Positions 26,831-35,866 of a stretch of DNA of 64,000 nucleotides are shown here, one piece after another. The DNA comes from CAYVTZ01 sp964454685. GTDB lineage: Bacteria; Bacillota; Clostridia; Christensenellales; Christensenellaceae. The number at the start of each line of letters is the position of its first letter. Within the stretch, counting starts at the first letter, position 1. A program made the translations under genes and the position numbers. The DNA lies in NCBI GenBank assembly GCA_964454685.1, contig CAYVTZ010000012.1, forward strand, positions 23,229-87,228. Reading direction: 5' to 3'. Below the pieces are notes generated by a model that saw only the letters and a list, made by a program, of their open reading frames with translations, was not told the DNA's origin and did not search any database.

Positions 26831-27870
26831 TCGCGGATCAACCCCCATCCCTGACGCAAGCTTTTGTTGCGCACATAACCGACTTCATCAAAATACTGCA
26901 CTTTGGAGTACTCTTCGCCTTGCTCAAGCACTTTGACGGAATAGAACGCGGGAATCTTCACGATTTTTTCAGCATCTTTATTGGGTGATTTTAGCATCCA
27001 AGTGTGGTCACGCATGGTGTACGCTTGATCGTTTGCGACTACTTTGCCTTTTTCGGGCGTGAGATAAGCGGTGAGGATATAACCCTCCTTGCCGTTGTAG
27101 AGCGCCTTGCACCAAGGATCGCCCAGTTGAAGCATGGTGACTTCATCGCCTTCTTTGAGATATTTGACCACGCGGTCGTTATTGCCGTTGCCGGTGCGCA
27201 GAGGCGCATCGTTTTTCGTGACCCACGCGGCGGGGTCGGGCAAGGGGTCTTCATCATAGATCGTTTTCTGGAAGGTGTTATATTCGTCAAAGGAAAGCCG
27301 GTTGCGCAGCTTTGCCTTGGTTTCGGGATCACGTTTTTCCGTAGCGGAAATGTTGATGGTGGTACCCTCGGGAATATTGTAATACAGCCACTTGGCATCC
27401 TCGACATAACAGCGGATGCAGCCATGCGAAAGATTTTTCCCGAGATTTTGATAAGGGCTGCTTTTGAGCGTATTGACATCGCGCTTGCTGTACATGATGG
27501 AGTGAAAGAAAATACCACTCACCACCTGCGTCCAATAGCGCGCAAAGGTTCCGTCAAAGCTGGCGAAATCACCGAAGCGTTCGCGCCCGCCGCCCATTTT
27601 CCACACGCCGGTAGGTGTGGGGGTGCCGTAGGGGAACTTTGCAGTGGGGGCAAAGCTGCCCGTTGTGACCAAAAATTGACGCGCGATTTTGGTATATTCG
27701 CCGTTTTCATCCTTCTCATACACAGTACAAAACTGGTTGTTGATATCCAGCAGAATGTAATATTTGTCCGGATCGGTATTTTTCTGAGGGTCAAACGCAA
27801 GTGTGCTGCCGCCAAACAGGAAGCTGAACAGAAAAACAAGGCTCAGCAGCAGCAGTATGAATTTTTTCAT
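26827..27870 (-). CDS. L,D-transpeptidase (YkuD) with C-terminal SH3-like domains
   Basis: A 347-residue secreted enzyme that would make 3-3 cross-links or attach proteins in peptidoglycan. A signal peptide (residues 1-25, FILLLLSLVFLFSFLFGG) precedes the YkuD domain (about 35-175) with HSIMYS and the catalytic SHGCIRC near residues 147-153. Two bacterial SH3-like domains follow (about 225-290 and 295-345), likely wall-binding. The ATG at 27870 follows AAGGAGG; the frame is open a further 39 codons without a site. The next gene, encoding a lipoprotein, overlaps its stop by four bases. Confidence 0.92.
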   Translation of the reverse strand: MKKFILLLLSLVFLFSFLFGGSTLAFDPQKNTDPDKYYILLDINNQFCTVYEKDENGEYTKIARQFLVTTGSFAPTAKFPYGTPTPTGVWKMGGGRERFGDFASFDGTFARYWTQVVSGIFFHSIMYSKRDVNTLKSSPYQNLGKNLSHGCIRCYVEDAKWLYYNIPEGTTINISATEKRDPETKAKLRNRLSFDEYNTFQKTIYDEDPLPDPAAWVTKNDAPLRTGNGNNDRVVKYLKEGDEVTMLQLGDPWCKALYNGKEGYILTAYLTPEKGKVVANDQAYTMRDHTWMLKSPNKDAEKIVKIPAFYSVKVLEQGEEYSKVQYFDEVGYVRNKSLRQGWGLIRE

Positions 27871-27958
27871 GATTCCTCCTTCAAATGAGTTCATGATGTA
27901 TGCCGGCAAGAAAAAAGCAAGTGATGGCGACAAACACCATAAGATACAAACATGTTTT

Positions 27959-27987
27959 AACTTACATGATATCATGCGGCTTGTCAA
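27959..27987 (-). promoter_or_regulatory. Possible promoter with internal palindrome before the L,D-transpeptidase gene
   Basis: On the - strand a perfect -35 TTGACA (27987-27982) has only a poor -10 (TAAGTT, 27964-27959) at 17 bases. The spacer holds the 12-base perfect palindrome CATGATATCATG (27965-27976), placed like a repressor or activator site. The reading as a regulated promoter is inference. Confidence 0.4.
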
Positions 27988-28010
27988 TATAATATAGAAG
28001 AAAAGTTACA

Positions 28011-28043
28011 AGAAAAAGGTACCCGGATTGCCCCGGATACCTT
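28011..28043 (-). terminator. Terminator after the class II aldolase gene
   Basis: On the - strand, an 11-pair stem with one mismatch (AAGGTATCCGG ... CCGGGTACCTT) and loop of six is followed by TTTTTCT. It lies 32 bases beyond the aldolase stop. Confidence 0.8.
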
Positions 28044-28074
28044 GAAATTGCGTGGTGTGGCGCTTTATGAAAAA

Positions 28075-28986
28075 TCAGCCAAACAAAAGGGTGCGCGTAT
28101 CTTTGATGCACAAAAATTCGCGGATGACCCAGCAGGTTTTTTCGTAGGTAGCAAGCTGCGCTTTTTCTACATCGCCGCCTGTTTTTTCCATTGCCTGCTC
28201 ATACGCCTGACGGATTTCCGTGCCGACGTTGATTTTGGAGATGCCTGCCTTGATGGAATCCAAAATACACTGCTGGTTGATGCCGGAGCCGCCGTGCAAC
28301 ACGAGAGGCTTACCGGTTGCCGCTTTGAGTGCTGCGATATGCTCGATATCCAGCCGCGCTTCCGGCTTTTTCTGGTGGCGTGTGGCTTCCGCGACTGCAC
28401 CGTGGATGTTGCCGACTGCAACGGAAAGCCAATCGCAACCGCTTTGCTGCGCGAACTGCTTTGCTTCCTCAAGATCGGTAAATCCTTTTTTTGAGGCGAA
28501 GATTTCTTCATAGGGCGGGATTTCACCGCTTTCATGACCCATGACCGCACCCAGCTCGCTTTCGCAGGGGATTCCTGCCGCATGCGCCGCGTCTGCGACT
28601 TCTTTGGTAGCGGCGATGTTGCCAGCGAGATCAAGGCGTGATGCGTCGATCATGACGGACTGATAGCCCGCATCGATCGCGCGCTTGATGTAGGACATAT
28701 AATCGACCTCTTTATAATCTTCATCAATGACGGGAACGTGATCGAGGTGCAGCATGGTGTGCAGCTCGTTTTTATATTTTTCATATTCCGCTGCGACCTG
28801 CTCTAGGCTACCGGAACCGAATTTCTCCCATTCCACGCGCGCAACCTGAATCATGGCGAGGGAATTGTTGTCCACGACAGCCTTTACGACGGGCTGCACC
28901 ATGGGCAGATAGGGGATGTTATATGCCGGAATCACCGTGCCTTTTTCCATTGCCTTTAAGACGACTTCTGCTGTTTTAAAACTCAT
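28075..28986 (-). CDS. Class II fructose/tagatose-bisphosphate aldolase family protein
   Basis: A 303-residue zinc aldolase. The family's His/Asp pair is in HLDHVPV (Asp82 proton donor, His83 zinc ligand); further zinc and phosphate-binding parts are ESELGAVMGHESG, SVAVGNIHGA, and VLHGGSGI. Length and motifs suit fructose-bisphosphate aldolase, tagatose-bisphosphate aldolase (GatY/KbaY) or a related ketose-bisphosphate enzyme; sequence alone cannot decide. There is no galactitol or tagatose gene cluster here. It stands between cell-wall genes on the same strand, 66 bases after the NlpC/P60 gene, and ends in its own terminator. Confidence 0.88.
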   Translation of the reverse strand: MSFKTAEVVLKAMEKGTVIPAYNIPYLPMVQPVVKAVVDNNSLAMIQVARVEWEKFGSGSLEQVAAEYEKYKNELHTMLHLDHVPVIDEDYKEVDYMSYIKRAIDAGYQSVMIDASRLDLAGNIAATKEVADAAHAAGIPCESELGAVMGHESGEIPPYEEIFASKKGFTDLEEAKQFAQQSGCDWLSVAVGNIHGAVAEATRHQKKPEARLDIEHIAALKAATGKPLVLHGGSGINQQCILDSIKAGISKINVGTEIRQAYEQAMEKTGGDVEKAQLATYEKTCWVIREFLCIKDTRTLLFG

Positions 28987-29052
28987 ACCAAAATTCCTTT
29001 CGCTTTCCCAAGACTTTATATTTTTTGCGCTGACGCGCTGTGTAACAAAGGA

Positions 29053-30207
29053 CTACCAAGGGCGGCGCGCATTGACGAAGTTGCGCGTGAACCAACTGCC
29101 GGTGCCGTCACGTTTGACGACCTTGCCGTTAGAGGAGGACGCATCAATGACCATGCCGTTTCCGATGTAGATAGCAACGTGCCCGATGGTGCCGCGCGCA
29201 CGATAGAACACGAGATCACCGCGTTGCAGATCGTCCCACTTGACCGACTCCCACTTGGAATTTTTAGAAAAACCTGCCGCGTTGAGGCGACCCGTGGTGG
29301 AGCCTGCCTCACGCAGACAATAGGTGACCAAACCGCTACAATCAAAGCTGTTGGGACCTGCCGCGCCCCAAACATACGGCTCGCCGACTTGATCCTCTGC
29401 GGCTGCAATGAACTTTTCGATGCTGCCCTTGCGCGCGACCTGCACGGCCTTTTCGGGCGAGGGTTTGGCATCTGCGGAGTAGATGAGGCTGAGGGTATAC
29501 TCTCCCGTTTTGCCGTCTACGCCGAGATCATTATTTTTCTGAAAGGTTTTGACTGCTTCTGCCGTTTGATCGCCATAAAAGCCGGTGGCATTGGCAACGG
29601 AGAGATAGCCAAGCTCCATGAGGCGCTCTTGCAGCATATCCACATCGCCGCCTTCCGTGCCTTGCAGCAAGGTATAGCGCTTTGCGTCTTCTGAATAGAT
29701 GAGGGCAAGCGTTTGCGGGCCGCACACGCCGTCCATTTCCAGACCGTGCTGGCGCTGGAAATAACGCACCGCGCCTTCCGTAGCGGGGCCGAACAGCAAT
29801 GTTGGCTCGTCAATATCCAAATAACCAAGATCCATCAGGCGTTCCTGCAGCTTTGTCACCTCTGCACTTTCCATACCGCGTTTGAGCGTCGGATCCGGCG
29901 TGGGTGTAGGGGCGACGGTTGGCTGCGGCGTGGCGGTTGGTGCGGGCGCAGGAGTTGCGCTTGGCACTTCGGCCGCCGCAGACGGTGTATCTGCCTGCAA
30001 GGATTCCGGCTGTGCCTTAGGCAGGAAAAGATTTCCGCCCAGCGTGAATAACAACACAAGCGCGACCGCCGCGGCTGCGCCGCCGAAAATCACGATCTTC
30101 CATTTGTTACCCATGCGATACCAGCCGATACGAATGCGGCGGAACAACTGGTTTTTACCGCCATAACGAACATACTTCGGGCTCTTTGCCGAATATCTTC
30201 TGCGCAT
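29053..30207 (-). CDS. NlpC/P60 peptidoglycan hydrolase with two peptidoglycan-binding domains
   Basis: A 384-residue enzyme. A basic N-terminus (residues 1-36) and one membrane helix (about 38-60) anchor it, and a Pro/Thr-rich linker (PTPTPDPTL) follows. Two PG_binding_1 domains (about 110-165 and 180-240) repeat the pattern LQERLMDLGYL ... FYGDQTAEAVKTFQ. The NlpC/P60 domain (about 265-384) has the catalytic Cys in NSFDCSGLVTYC and His in GTIGHVAIYIG. It should cut stem peptides. It is likely involved in cell separation or spore wall work, but nothing here fixes that. GGAGG lies before the start. Confidence 0.92.
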   Translation of the reverse strand: MRRRYSAKSPKYVRYGGKNQLFRRIRIGWYRMGNKWKIVIFGGAAAAVALVLLFTLGGNLFLPKAQPESLQADTPSAAAEVPSATPAPAPTATPQPTVAPTPTPDPTLKRGMESAEVTKLQERLMDLGYLDIDEPTLLFGPATEGAVRYFQRQHGLEMDGVCGPQTLALIYSEDAKRYTLLQGTEGGDVDMLQERLMELGYLSVANATGFYGDQTAEAVKTFQKNNDLGVDGKTGEYTLSLIYSADAKPSPEKAVQVARKGSIEKFIAAAEDQVGEPYVWGAAGPNSFDCSGLVTYCLREAGSTTGRLNAAGFSKNSKWESVKWDDLQRGDLVFYRARGTIGHVAIYIGNGMVIDASSSNGKVVKRDGTGSWFTRNFVNARRPW

Positions 30208-30331
30208 GCTTACCTCCGTTGTGCGATTTTAAGAAATTACTATAAAATTAACCTATACTATTTTACCGAATCATGACCAAAAAGGGAACCTTTTTTCGGT
30301 AAATGTTACAAAATAATAACAAAATCTCGAT

Positions 30332-31228
30332 TTAGATGGGCACCGGCTCTGTTTTTCCGGCAAACGCATCGATGCTCCAGACATCCGTATGCGGGATTTC
30401 CCCTGCTTTTAGATTGGGGCGGTCTTCCGGGAGCGGCGCGCGCACCATACGATCTTTGATGGATTGTAATATTTCGTTCCCTTTATTGCCATAGCGCACT
30501 TCGACCTCTGTACCCGGCGCGATGTTGTAATACAGCCAGCGCGCATCCGGCACCAGCAAGCGCACACAGCCGTGCGAGGCGGCTTTGCCTAAATTTTTAT
30601 AGGAGGAGGTGGTATAGGTTTTTGCGTTGCGCGCGGAATACAGCAGCGAATGAAAATAAATCCGCCCTGTGATTTGCGTCCAATACTGCCCGTAGACGTT
30701 ATCGTTGACAAATAAACCGAAGCGCACCTTATGATCGCCGGATTTGAACGTGCCGGTGGGAGTGGAGTTGCCATTGCCGCCGGAGGAGCAGACCATATAA
30801 CGCACGGGGATCAGATATTGTCCTTGCGCGTCTTTTTCAAACACTATAACAAGCTGATACCGCAAATCCACCACGACACGATAAGTACCCGCGGGCGGAT
30901 AGTCCACGACTTTTTCGTACACACCATTGTCGCCGACCAACTCTTCAAAGCTCATGGTCGTGGTGGGTGCGAGTTCTTCAAAGGTGCGGGGAACCGGCGT
31001 TGGTTCGGGAGTTGGCTCCGGCGTGGGAATGGGGGTTGGCTCCGCTGTTGGAATGGGAGTTGGATCGGGTGTGTATGTGGGCGCAGGTTCCTGCGAGGCT
31101 TGCGGCACAACGACCGTGGGTTCCGGTGCGCGATCGGGCATACGAAAACGGGTAAGCGGCGATAGTGCGCAGCTTGAGCAGAACGCGAACACGGTGAGCA
31201 TTAGAATCAGAAGTGGTATTTTTTTCAT
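30332..31228 (-). CDS. L,D-transpeptidase lipoprotein
   Basis: A 298-residue YkuD-family enzyme. The N-terminus MKKIPLLILMLTVFAFCSSC ends in a Cys that fits lipid attachment, with an unusual lipobox (FCSSC). A Pro/Thr/Glu repeat linker (PTPIPTPEPTPEPTPVP) spans about residues 50-80. The catalytic domain has GNSTPTGTF, FHSLLYS and the active-site SHGCVRLLVPDARW. It is the second L,D-transpeptidase within 5 kb; this one lacks SH3 domains. The in-frame ATG at 31273 has no ribosome binding site; AGGA precedes the ATG at 31228. A good promoter lies just upstream. Confidence 0.9.
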   Translation of the reverse strand: MKKIPLLILMLTVFAFCSSCALSPLTRFRMPDRAPEPTVVVPQASQEPAPTYTPDPTPIPTAEPTPIPTPEPTPEPTPVPRTFEELAPTTTMSFEELVGDNGVYEKVVDYPPAGTYRVVVDLRYQLVIVFEKDAQGQYLIPVRYMVCSSGGNGNSTPTGTFKSGDHKVRFGLFVNDNVYGQYWTQITGRIYFHSLLYSARNAKTYTTSSYKNLGKAASHGCVRLLVPDARWLYYNIAPGTEVEVRYGNKGNEILQSIKDRMVRAPLPEDRPNLKAGEIPHTDVWSIDAFAGKTEPVPI

Positions 31229-31290
31229 GCTTGCAATCCTATCGTGGAGTTGTTTTGATGAAAGCTGTTCCATGATTTTGCTATGACATC

Positions 31291-31319
31291 ATTATACAGG
31301 ATTGCGCATCAGGTAGCAA
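31291..31319 (-). promoter_or_regulatory. Sigma-A promoter of the L,D-transpeptidase lipoprotein gene
   Basis: On the - strand, TTGCTA (31319-31314) and a perfect TATAAT (31296-31291) are 17 bases apart, with the -10 preceded by TG (extended -10). The start codon is about 62 bases downstream of the -10. Confidence 0.78.
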
Positions 31320-31389
31320 GGCGTTTTGCGCGCGCCGTGCGTGCATCATAAAAAAATGCACAGATGCTCACTTGTGTGGGGGAAATATG

Positions 31390-31418
31390 TTGCAAAGATG
31401 CGCCGGGTGCGATATGAT
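31390..31418 (+). promoter_or_regulatory. Sigma-A promoter of the isomerase/epimerase gene
   Basis: TTGCAA (31390-31395) and TATGAT (31413-31418) are 17 bases apart. The leader to the start at 31588 is about 163 bases and contains a short hairpin (CGGCG ... CGCCG near 31438-31451). Confidence 0.6.
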
Positions 31419-31587
31419 GAGTTTGTGATTTGTGCGCGGCGGATTCGCCGACGGGTTTTTTGAGATTTCGTGTTTTAAAATTGAGGAATATGTTTTGGAG
31501 CAGCCAAAGCTAGTTGATTGCCGCGAGCGGTGTATGCATTGCGGGAATCACTGCATCTACACCAAAGAAATCGGGAGGAAACGAGAG

Positions 31588-32436
31588 ATGAAGGTAGGCG
31601 TTTTTTTGGCGTTGCAGCCCTATACCACACTGGAAGCGAACCTTGCGCTGGCAAAGGAGGCGGGCTTTGACACGGCGGACATCACGGACACCCATGCGGG
31701 CGGAAGTATGTTTGGCTCGGCGGGTCTTGCCGCGACGGTGAGCCTGGACGACAATCCGTTTGAAGTCAAACGCAGATTTGAGGCGTTTGGCATGTCCATT
31801 TCGACAGTGTGCGCGCACGGAGCCTTGCTGGAGCCTTCCAGCCCTGCAAAGTTTGCCACGGCAGAGATCATGAAGGCGGTGAAATTTGCCGCTGCGATCG
31901 GCGTGCGTGATGTGGTGACAACCGAAAGCGAAGCGGAAAGCGAATGGGCGAAGAAATTAACCTATGACCAATGCGTGTTTACGGTTGCGGAGAAGCTGTA
32001 TACACCTTGCAAGATGGCGGCCGACTATGGTGTGAAAATCTGCATGGAACCGCACGGACCACTGACGGATTCCATTCAGGGCATCGGTGACGTGATGGAC
32101 ATGCTGGGCAACATTGAATCCATTGGCGTGAACATGGATACGGGAAATAGCTGGCTGGGCGGAACCGATCCGGTAGAGCTGGCGAAGAAATACAAGGATC
32201 GCATTTACCACATCCACTGGAAGGATTTGGGAGAGGAATGGATTGCGCGGCGCGGCAAACAATTCGGCTGCGGTTTTTCCACGATTGCGCTGGGCACGGG
32301 TGTGATTGACGTGAAGGGCGTGATTGATGTGCTCAAAGACAGTGATCAGATTCACAACTCAACGCTGGAAATCGCAGGAACGCCGGAGCTTTTGCGCGAG
32401 AGTGCGGCGTATGCATACAAACACTGGAACGCCTGA
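31588..32436 (+). CDS. Sugar phosphate isomerase/epimerase (xylose isomerase-like TIM barrel)
   Basis: A 282-residue TIM barrel. The metal ligands of the family are visible: Glu in KICMEPHGP, Asp in GVNMDTGNSW, His in YHIHWKD and the late Glu in STLEIAGTPE. Members interconvert sugars, inositols or keto acids; the substrate cannot be told from sequence. The ATG at 31588 follows GGGAGGAAAC. A longer frame begins at 31432, but those 52 residues are low in similarity to any domain and Cys-rich. It is a single-gene unit between a divergent L,D-transpeptidase and a terminator. Confidence 0.86.
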   Translation: MKVGVFLALQPYTTLEANLALAKEAGFDTADITDTHAGGSMFGSAGLAATVSLDDNPFEVKRRFEAFGMSISTVCAHGALLEPSSPAKFATAEIMKAVKFAAAIGVRDVVTTESEAESEWAKKLTYDQCVFTVAEKLYTPCKMAADYGVKICMEPHGPLTDSIQGIGDVMDMLGNIESIGVNMDTGNSWLGGTDPVELAKKYKDRIYHIHWKDLGEEWIARRGKQFGCGFSTIALGTGVIDVKGVIDVLKDSDQIHNSTLEIAGTPELLRESAAYAYKHWNA

Positions 32437-32504
32437 CGATGAGGGCGAGGAAGCAAAATTCATCTGCAACGCCCTGATTGGGTGATTACAAAATCGTATT
32501 GTAC

Positions 32505-32545
32505 AAAAAACTGTGCGGTAATTCCTGTTTGCCCACAGTTTTTTT
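32505..32545 (+). terminator. Terminator of the isomerase/epimerase gene
   Basis: AAAAAACTGTG pairs with CACAGTTTTTTT (32505-32545) around a loop of about 18 bases. The flanking A and T runs make it work in either direction. Confidence 0.75.
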
Positions 32546-32582
32546 GTGGTATCATCAAAGTAACGGCGTGTGAGAGATACAT

Positions 32583-32640
32583 TCTTTTCTTTTTAGAAAA
32601 AAGAAAAATCAATTAAAATTTTGCGGGGCTGGGGAATGGC
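32583..32640. repeat. Intergenic repeat, copy 1 (TTCTTTT hairpin type)
   Basis: A near-palindrome of TTTTCTTTTT and AAAAAAGAAAAA (32585-32607) is followed by a short tail with GCGGGGCTGGGGAATG. Two copies of the same layout occur at 61271-61330 and 61432-61499. The rest of the 296-base spacer (32437-32732) holds the terminator above and a weak promoter-like TTTGCC/TATCAT at about 32528-32555, probably for copA. Confidence 0.5.
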
Positions 32641-32732
32641 ATGGAGCAAAGCGCGAAGGATGCAGGGGAAAAAGAGGCGCAACGACGCGATTAGATCGGG
32701 GTAGCGACGCTACGAAAACATAAGGAGAAAAA

Positions 32733-35369
32733 ATGCGACAGGAATTTGTTGTAACGGGCATGAATTGTGCGGCATGCGCTGCAAATGTGGAAAAGACCGT
32801 GCGCAAGGTGGACGGCGTGCGGCAGGCGGACGTGAATCTGCTGACGGGCGCTATGAGCGTAGAGGGTGATTTTGACGCGGATGCAGTGGCGGACGCGGTG
32901 GAAAAGGCAGGATTTCACGCGGAGGTTAAGCAGGCACGAACGGTACAATACACTGTAACGGGCATGAATTGTGCGGCATGCGCTGCAAATGTGGAAAAGA
33001 CCGTGCGCAAGGTGGACGGCGTGCGGCAGGCGGACGTGAATCTGCTGACGGGCGCTATGAGCGTAGAGGGTGATTTTGACGCGGATGCAGTGGCGGACGC
33101 GGTGGAAAAGGCAGGATTTCACGCGGAGGTTAAGCAGGCGTTGCGAGAGCTGCATTATCACATTACAGGCATGAGTTGTGCTTCTTGTGCGGCGGGGCTG
33201 GAAAAGGCGTTGGGCGCACTGGACGGTGTGCGCTCCGTGACGGTGAACATTGCAACGGAGCAGATGGACCTTGCGTTTGATGAAGCTGTGACGAGCGCGG
33301 CGCGCATTCGTGAAGTGATACAGCAGCAGGGATTTGGCTGGGAGAGTGAAAGCAAGCAGGCAGATACGGCGCAGCAGCAACAGGAGTTAAAGGGCATGTG
33401 GCGGCGGTTTATTGTGGCGGCGGTGTTTACCGTGCCGCTGCTGTATATTGCGATGATCCCGATGCTGCCTTTTGCCATGCCGTATCCGCCGGGGCTTTTG
33501 CCGGACGCGAATCCGCTGTTGTTTGCGCTGGTGCAGATTGCGCTGGTGGTGCCGGTGATGATTGCGGGGCGTCGCTTTTACACCGTGGGATTTCCGGCGC
33601 TGTTTCGCCGTGTGCCCAACATGGACAGCTTGATTGCCATTGGCAGTGCGGCAGCGTTTGGGTACAGCATTTATGCGACGGTGATGATTGCGTTGGGGGA
33701 TGCGCACTTTGCGCACAGCCTATACTTTGAGACGGCAGGCACCATCATCACGCTGATACTGCTGGGAAAAACACTGGAAGCGGTGTCCAAGGGCAAGACC
33801 TCTGATGCGATCAAAAAGCTGATGGCACTTGCGCCGCAGACGGCAATTCTGCTGCAGGACGGCGTAGAAGTGGAAGTGAGCGTGGAAGAGGTGGAGCGCG
33901 GCGATGTCATCATTGTGAAGCCGGGGGCGAAGATTCCGGTGGATGGTGTGGTGCTGGAGGGTGCGAGCGCGGTGGATGAATCCATGCTGACGGGAGAAAG
34001 CATTCCGGTGGAAAAAAGCGTGGGCGATAAGGTGTTTGCGGCGGGCATCAACACCAGTGGCGTATTGAAATTCCGCGCAACGGAAATCGGCGAGGCAACG
34101 GCGCTGGCGCAGGTGATTGCGCTGGTGCGCGATGCGCAGGGGAAAAAGGCGCCGGTCGCGCGGCTGGCAGATGTGATTTCGGGATATTTTGTGCCGGTGG
34201 TGATGATCATTGCTGCGGCTTCGTTTGTGGTTTGGATGATTTCAGGCGCGAGTGCGGATTTTTCGCTTACGGTGCTCATTTCCGTGCTGGTGATCGCTTG
34301 TCCGTGTGCGCTTGGGCTGGCGACGCCGACCGCGATTATGGTGGGAACGGGCAAGGGTGCGGAATATGGCGTGCTCATCAAAGGCGGGGAAGCGCTGGAG
34401 ACGTTGCAGAAAGTGGAGGTGGTGGTGCTGGATAAGACCGGAACGGTGACAGAAGGCAAGCCGCAGGTGACGGACTGCATTGCGGCGGCAGGTGTGGAGC
34501 AAAGCACACTGCTGCACACTGCGGCAACGGCGGAACAGCATTCGGAGCATCCGCTGGCACTGGCAGTGCTGCGAGCAGCGCGGGAGCAGGGACTGGAGCC
34601 GGCGCAGACACAGCAATTTCAGGCGCTGACAGGTTCGGGTGTGGAGGCCGTGATGGAAGGCCAGCGCATTCTGCTGGGCAATGAGCGCTTGATGGCGGAG
34701 CAGGGCATAGTGGTGGAGCCTATGCTAGGTGAGGTGCAGCGGCTGGCGGAGGAAGGCAAGACGCCTGTGTTTGTGGCGCTGGATGGCCGACTGCTGGGTG
34801 TGATTGCCATTGCGGACGTGGTACGGGAAGGCAGCGCGCAGGCCATTGCGCAGCTTATAGCGATGGGTAAGCGCGTGATGATGATTACCGGAGACAATGA
34901 GCGCACAGCGCGCGCGGTTGCGAAGATTGCAGGAATCACGGAGGTGATTGCGCAGACGTTACCCGAGCACAAAGCAAGCGCCATCGAGGCATTGCAGCAG
35001 CAGGGGTTGCGCGTTGCCATGGTGGGTGACGGCATCAACGATGCGCCTGCATTGGCGCGTGCGGATGTGGGAATTGCGATTGGAAGCGGCACGGATGTTG
35101 CCATTGAATCGGCGGATGTGGTGCTGATGCACCATGATTTGCGGGATGTGGCGCTCGCGTTGCGGCTGTCTGCACGCACCATGCGTATCATCAAGCAGAA
35201 CCTGTTTTGGGCGTTTGCCTACAACTGTGCGGGCATTCCCATTGCGGCAGGTTTACTGTATGCGTTTGGCGGTCCGCTGCTCAACCCCATGCTGGCTGCT
35301 GCGGCGATGTCGCTTTCGTCGGTGACGGTGCTGCTGAATGCGCTGCGATTGCGGGCATTCAAACCGTGA
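32733..35369 (+). CDS. copA: Copper-exporting P-type ATPase CopA with three metal-binding domains
   Basis: An 878-residue P1B-type ATPase. Three heavy-metal-associated domains open the protein (residues 3-66, 71-134, 140-205), each with GMxCxxC. The first two are identical over 62 residues, and the third is diverged (GMSCASC). The transmembrane metal site CPC is in VIACPCALGLATPTA (near 522), the phosphorylated Asp in DKTGTVTEG (near 566), the TGE motif in MLTGES, and the hinge in GDGINDAPAL (near 764). These fit Cu(I) export. AAGGAG precedes the start. No csoR or copZ gene is adjacent. Confidence 0.95.
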   Translation: MRQEFVVTGMNCAACAANVEKTVRKVDGVRQADVNLLTGAMSVEGDFDADAVADAVEKAGFHAEVKQARTVQYTVTGMNCAACAANVEKTVRKVDGVRQADVNLLTGAMSVEGDFDADAVADAVEKAGFHAEVKQALRELHYHITGMSCASCAAGLEKALGALDGVRSVTVNIATEQMDLAFDEAVTSAARIREVIQQQGFGWESESKQADTAQQQQELKGMWRRFIVAAVFTVPLLYIAMIPMLPFAMPYPPGLLPDANPLLFALVQIALVVPVMIAGRRFYTVGFPALFRRVPNMDSLIAIGSAAAFGYSIYATVMIALGDAHFAHSLYFETAGTIITLILLGKTLEAVSKGKTSDAIKKLMALAPQTAILLQDGVEVEVSVEEVERGDVIIVKPGAKIPVDGVVLEGASAVDESMLTGESIPVEKSVGDKVFAAGINTSGVLKFRATEIGEATALAQVIALVRDAQGKKAPVARLADVISGYFVPVVMIIAAASFVVWMISGASADFSLTVLISVLVIACPCALGLATPTAIMVGTGKGAEYGVLIKGGEALETLQKVEVVVLDKTGTVTEGKPQVTDCIAAAGVEQSTLLHTAATAEQHSEHPLALAVLRAAREQGLEPAQTQQFQALTGSGVEAVMEGQRILLGNERLMAEQGIVVEPMLGEVQRLAEEGKTPVFVALDGRLLGVIAIADVVREGSAQAIAQLIAMGKRVMMITGDNERTARAVAKIAGITEVIAQTLPEHKASAIEALQQQGLRVAMVGDGINDAPALARADVGIAIGSGTDVAIESADVVLMHHDLRDVALALRLSARTMRIIKQNLFWAFAYNCAGIPIAAGLLYAFGGPLLNPMLAAAAMSLSSVTVLLNALRLRAFKP
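32750..33139 (+). repeat. Exact 186-bp direct repeat within copA
   Basis: Bases 32750-32935 and 32954-33139 are identical (186 of 186 by eye), separated by 18 unrelated bases. The offset is 204 bases, 68 codons, so the frame is kept. Each copy encodes one heavy-metal-associated domain. The lack of even silent changes means the duplication is very recent, is kept uniform by gene conversion, or is an assembly artefact. Confidence 0.95.
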
Positions 35370-35506
35370 ATGTGTGACTTCTGCTTGCAGCGGTTTCACG
35401 GGATATGAGACAGGTAAAATTTTTGATAAATTGTTATAAAAAGAGGAAAACGACGTATCAATGTATAACACTATAAGGACAGGCGATGAGCCGAAAGGAG
35501 ACTACG

Positions 35507-35863
35507 ATGTCGAACTTTGAAGAATTTGGAAAAAAGACGGACGCATTTATGGACAAGGTTCAGGAGAAAGGCATTGATTTGTTTTTCCATGCTGCTGCTG
35601 CGGCGGAAAAGGCGGCAGATTTAGCACATGCGGCGGCTGTGGAAGCGGCGCAGAAGGCTAAGGAAGCCTATGAATCCGGCACTGACCACGCAAAGAAGCT
35701 TGCGAAAGAATCCGCAGAGAAGGCGGCGGAGCTTGCGGAGAAAGCGGCGAAGGCCACCAAGGAGGCTACGCAGTCTGCGCTGCTCAAAAGCACACAGAAG
35801 GCGCAGGAAATTGCGACGAACCTCAACGAAAAAGCGAATGAAAAATTTGGAAAAAAGGAATAG
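35507..35863 (+). CDS. Small Ala/Lys/Glu-rich helical protein
   Basis: Not recognised by family. The 118-residue protein is nearly all amphipathic helix, with repeats of the type AEKAAELAEKAAKATKEA and AHAAAVEAAQKAKEAYE. The composition resembles phasins, apolipoprotein-like and late-embryogenesis-type proteins, but such sequence is convergent, so no function is claimed. There is no signal peptide or membrane segment. AAAGGAG lies seven bases before the ATG at 35507. It is followed by two more small genes within three bases and by overlap, and the three share a terminator at 36517. Confidence 0.75.
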   Translation: MSNFEEFGKKTDAFMDKVQEKGIDLFFHAAAAAEKAADLAHAAAVEAAQKAKEAYESGTDHAKKLAKESAEKAAELAEKAAKATKEATQSALLKSTQKAQEIATNLNEKANEKFGKKE

Positions 35864-35866
35864 AAG

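Noticed and set aside
27004..27888. A 294-codon + strand frame opposite the L,D-transpeptidase gene
   Set aside because: It is fully antisense to a well-supported YkuD gene, has no recognisable domain and no ribosome binding site.
32750..33139. Diversity-generating retroelement template/variable pair
   Set aside because: The copies are identical with no adenine-specific changes, and no reverse transcriptase gene is present.
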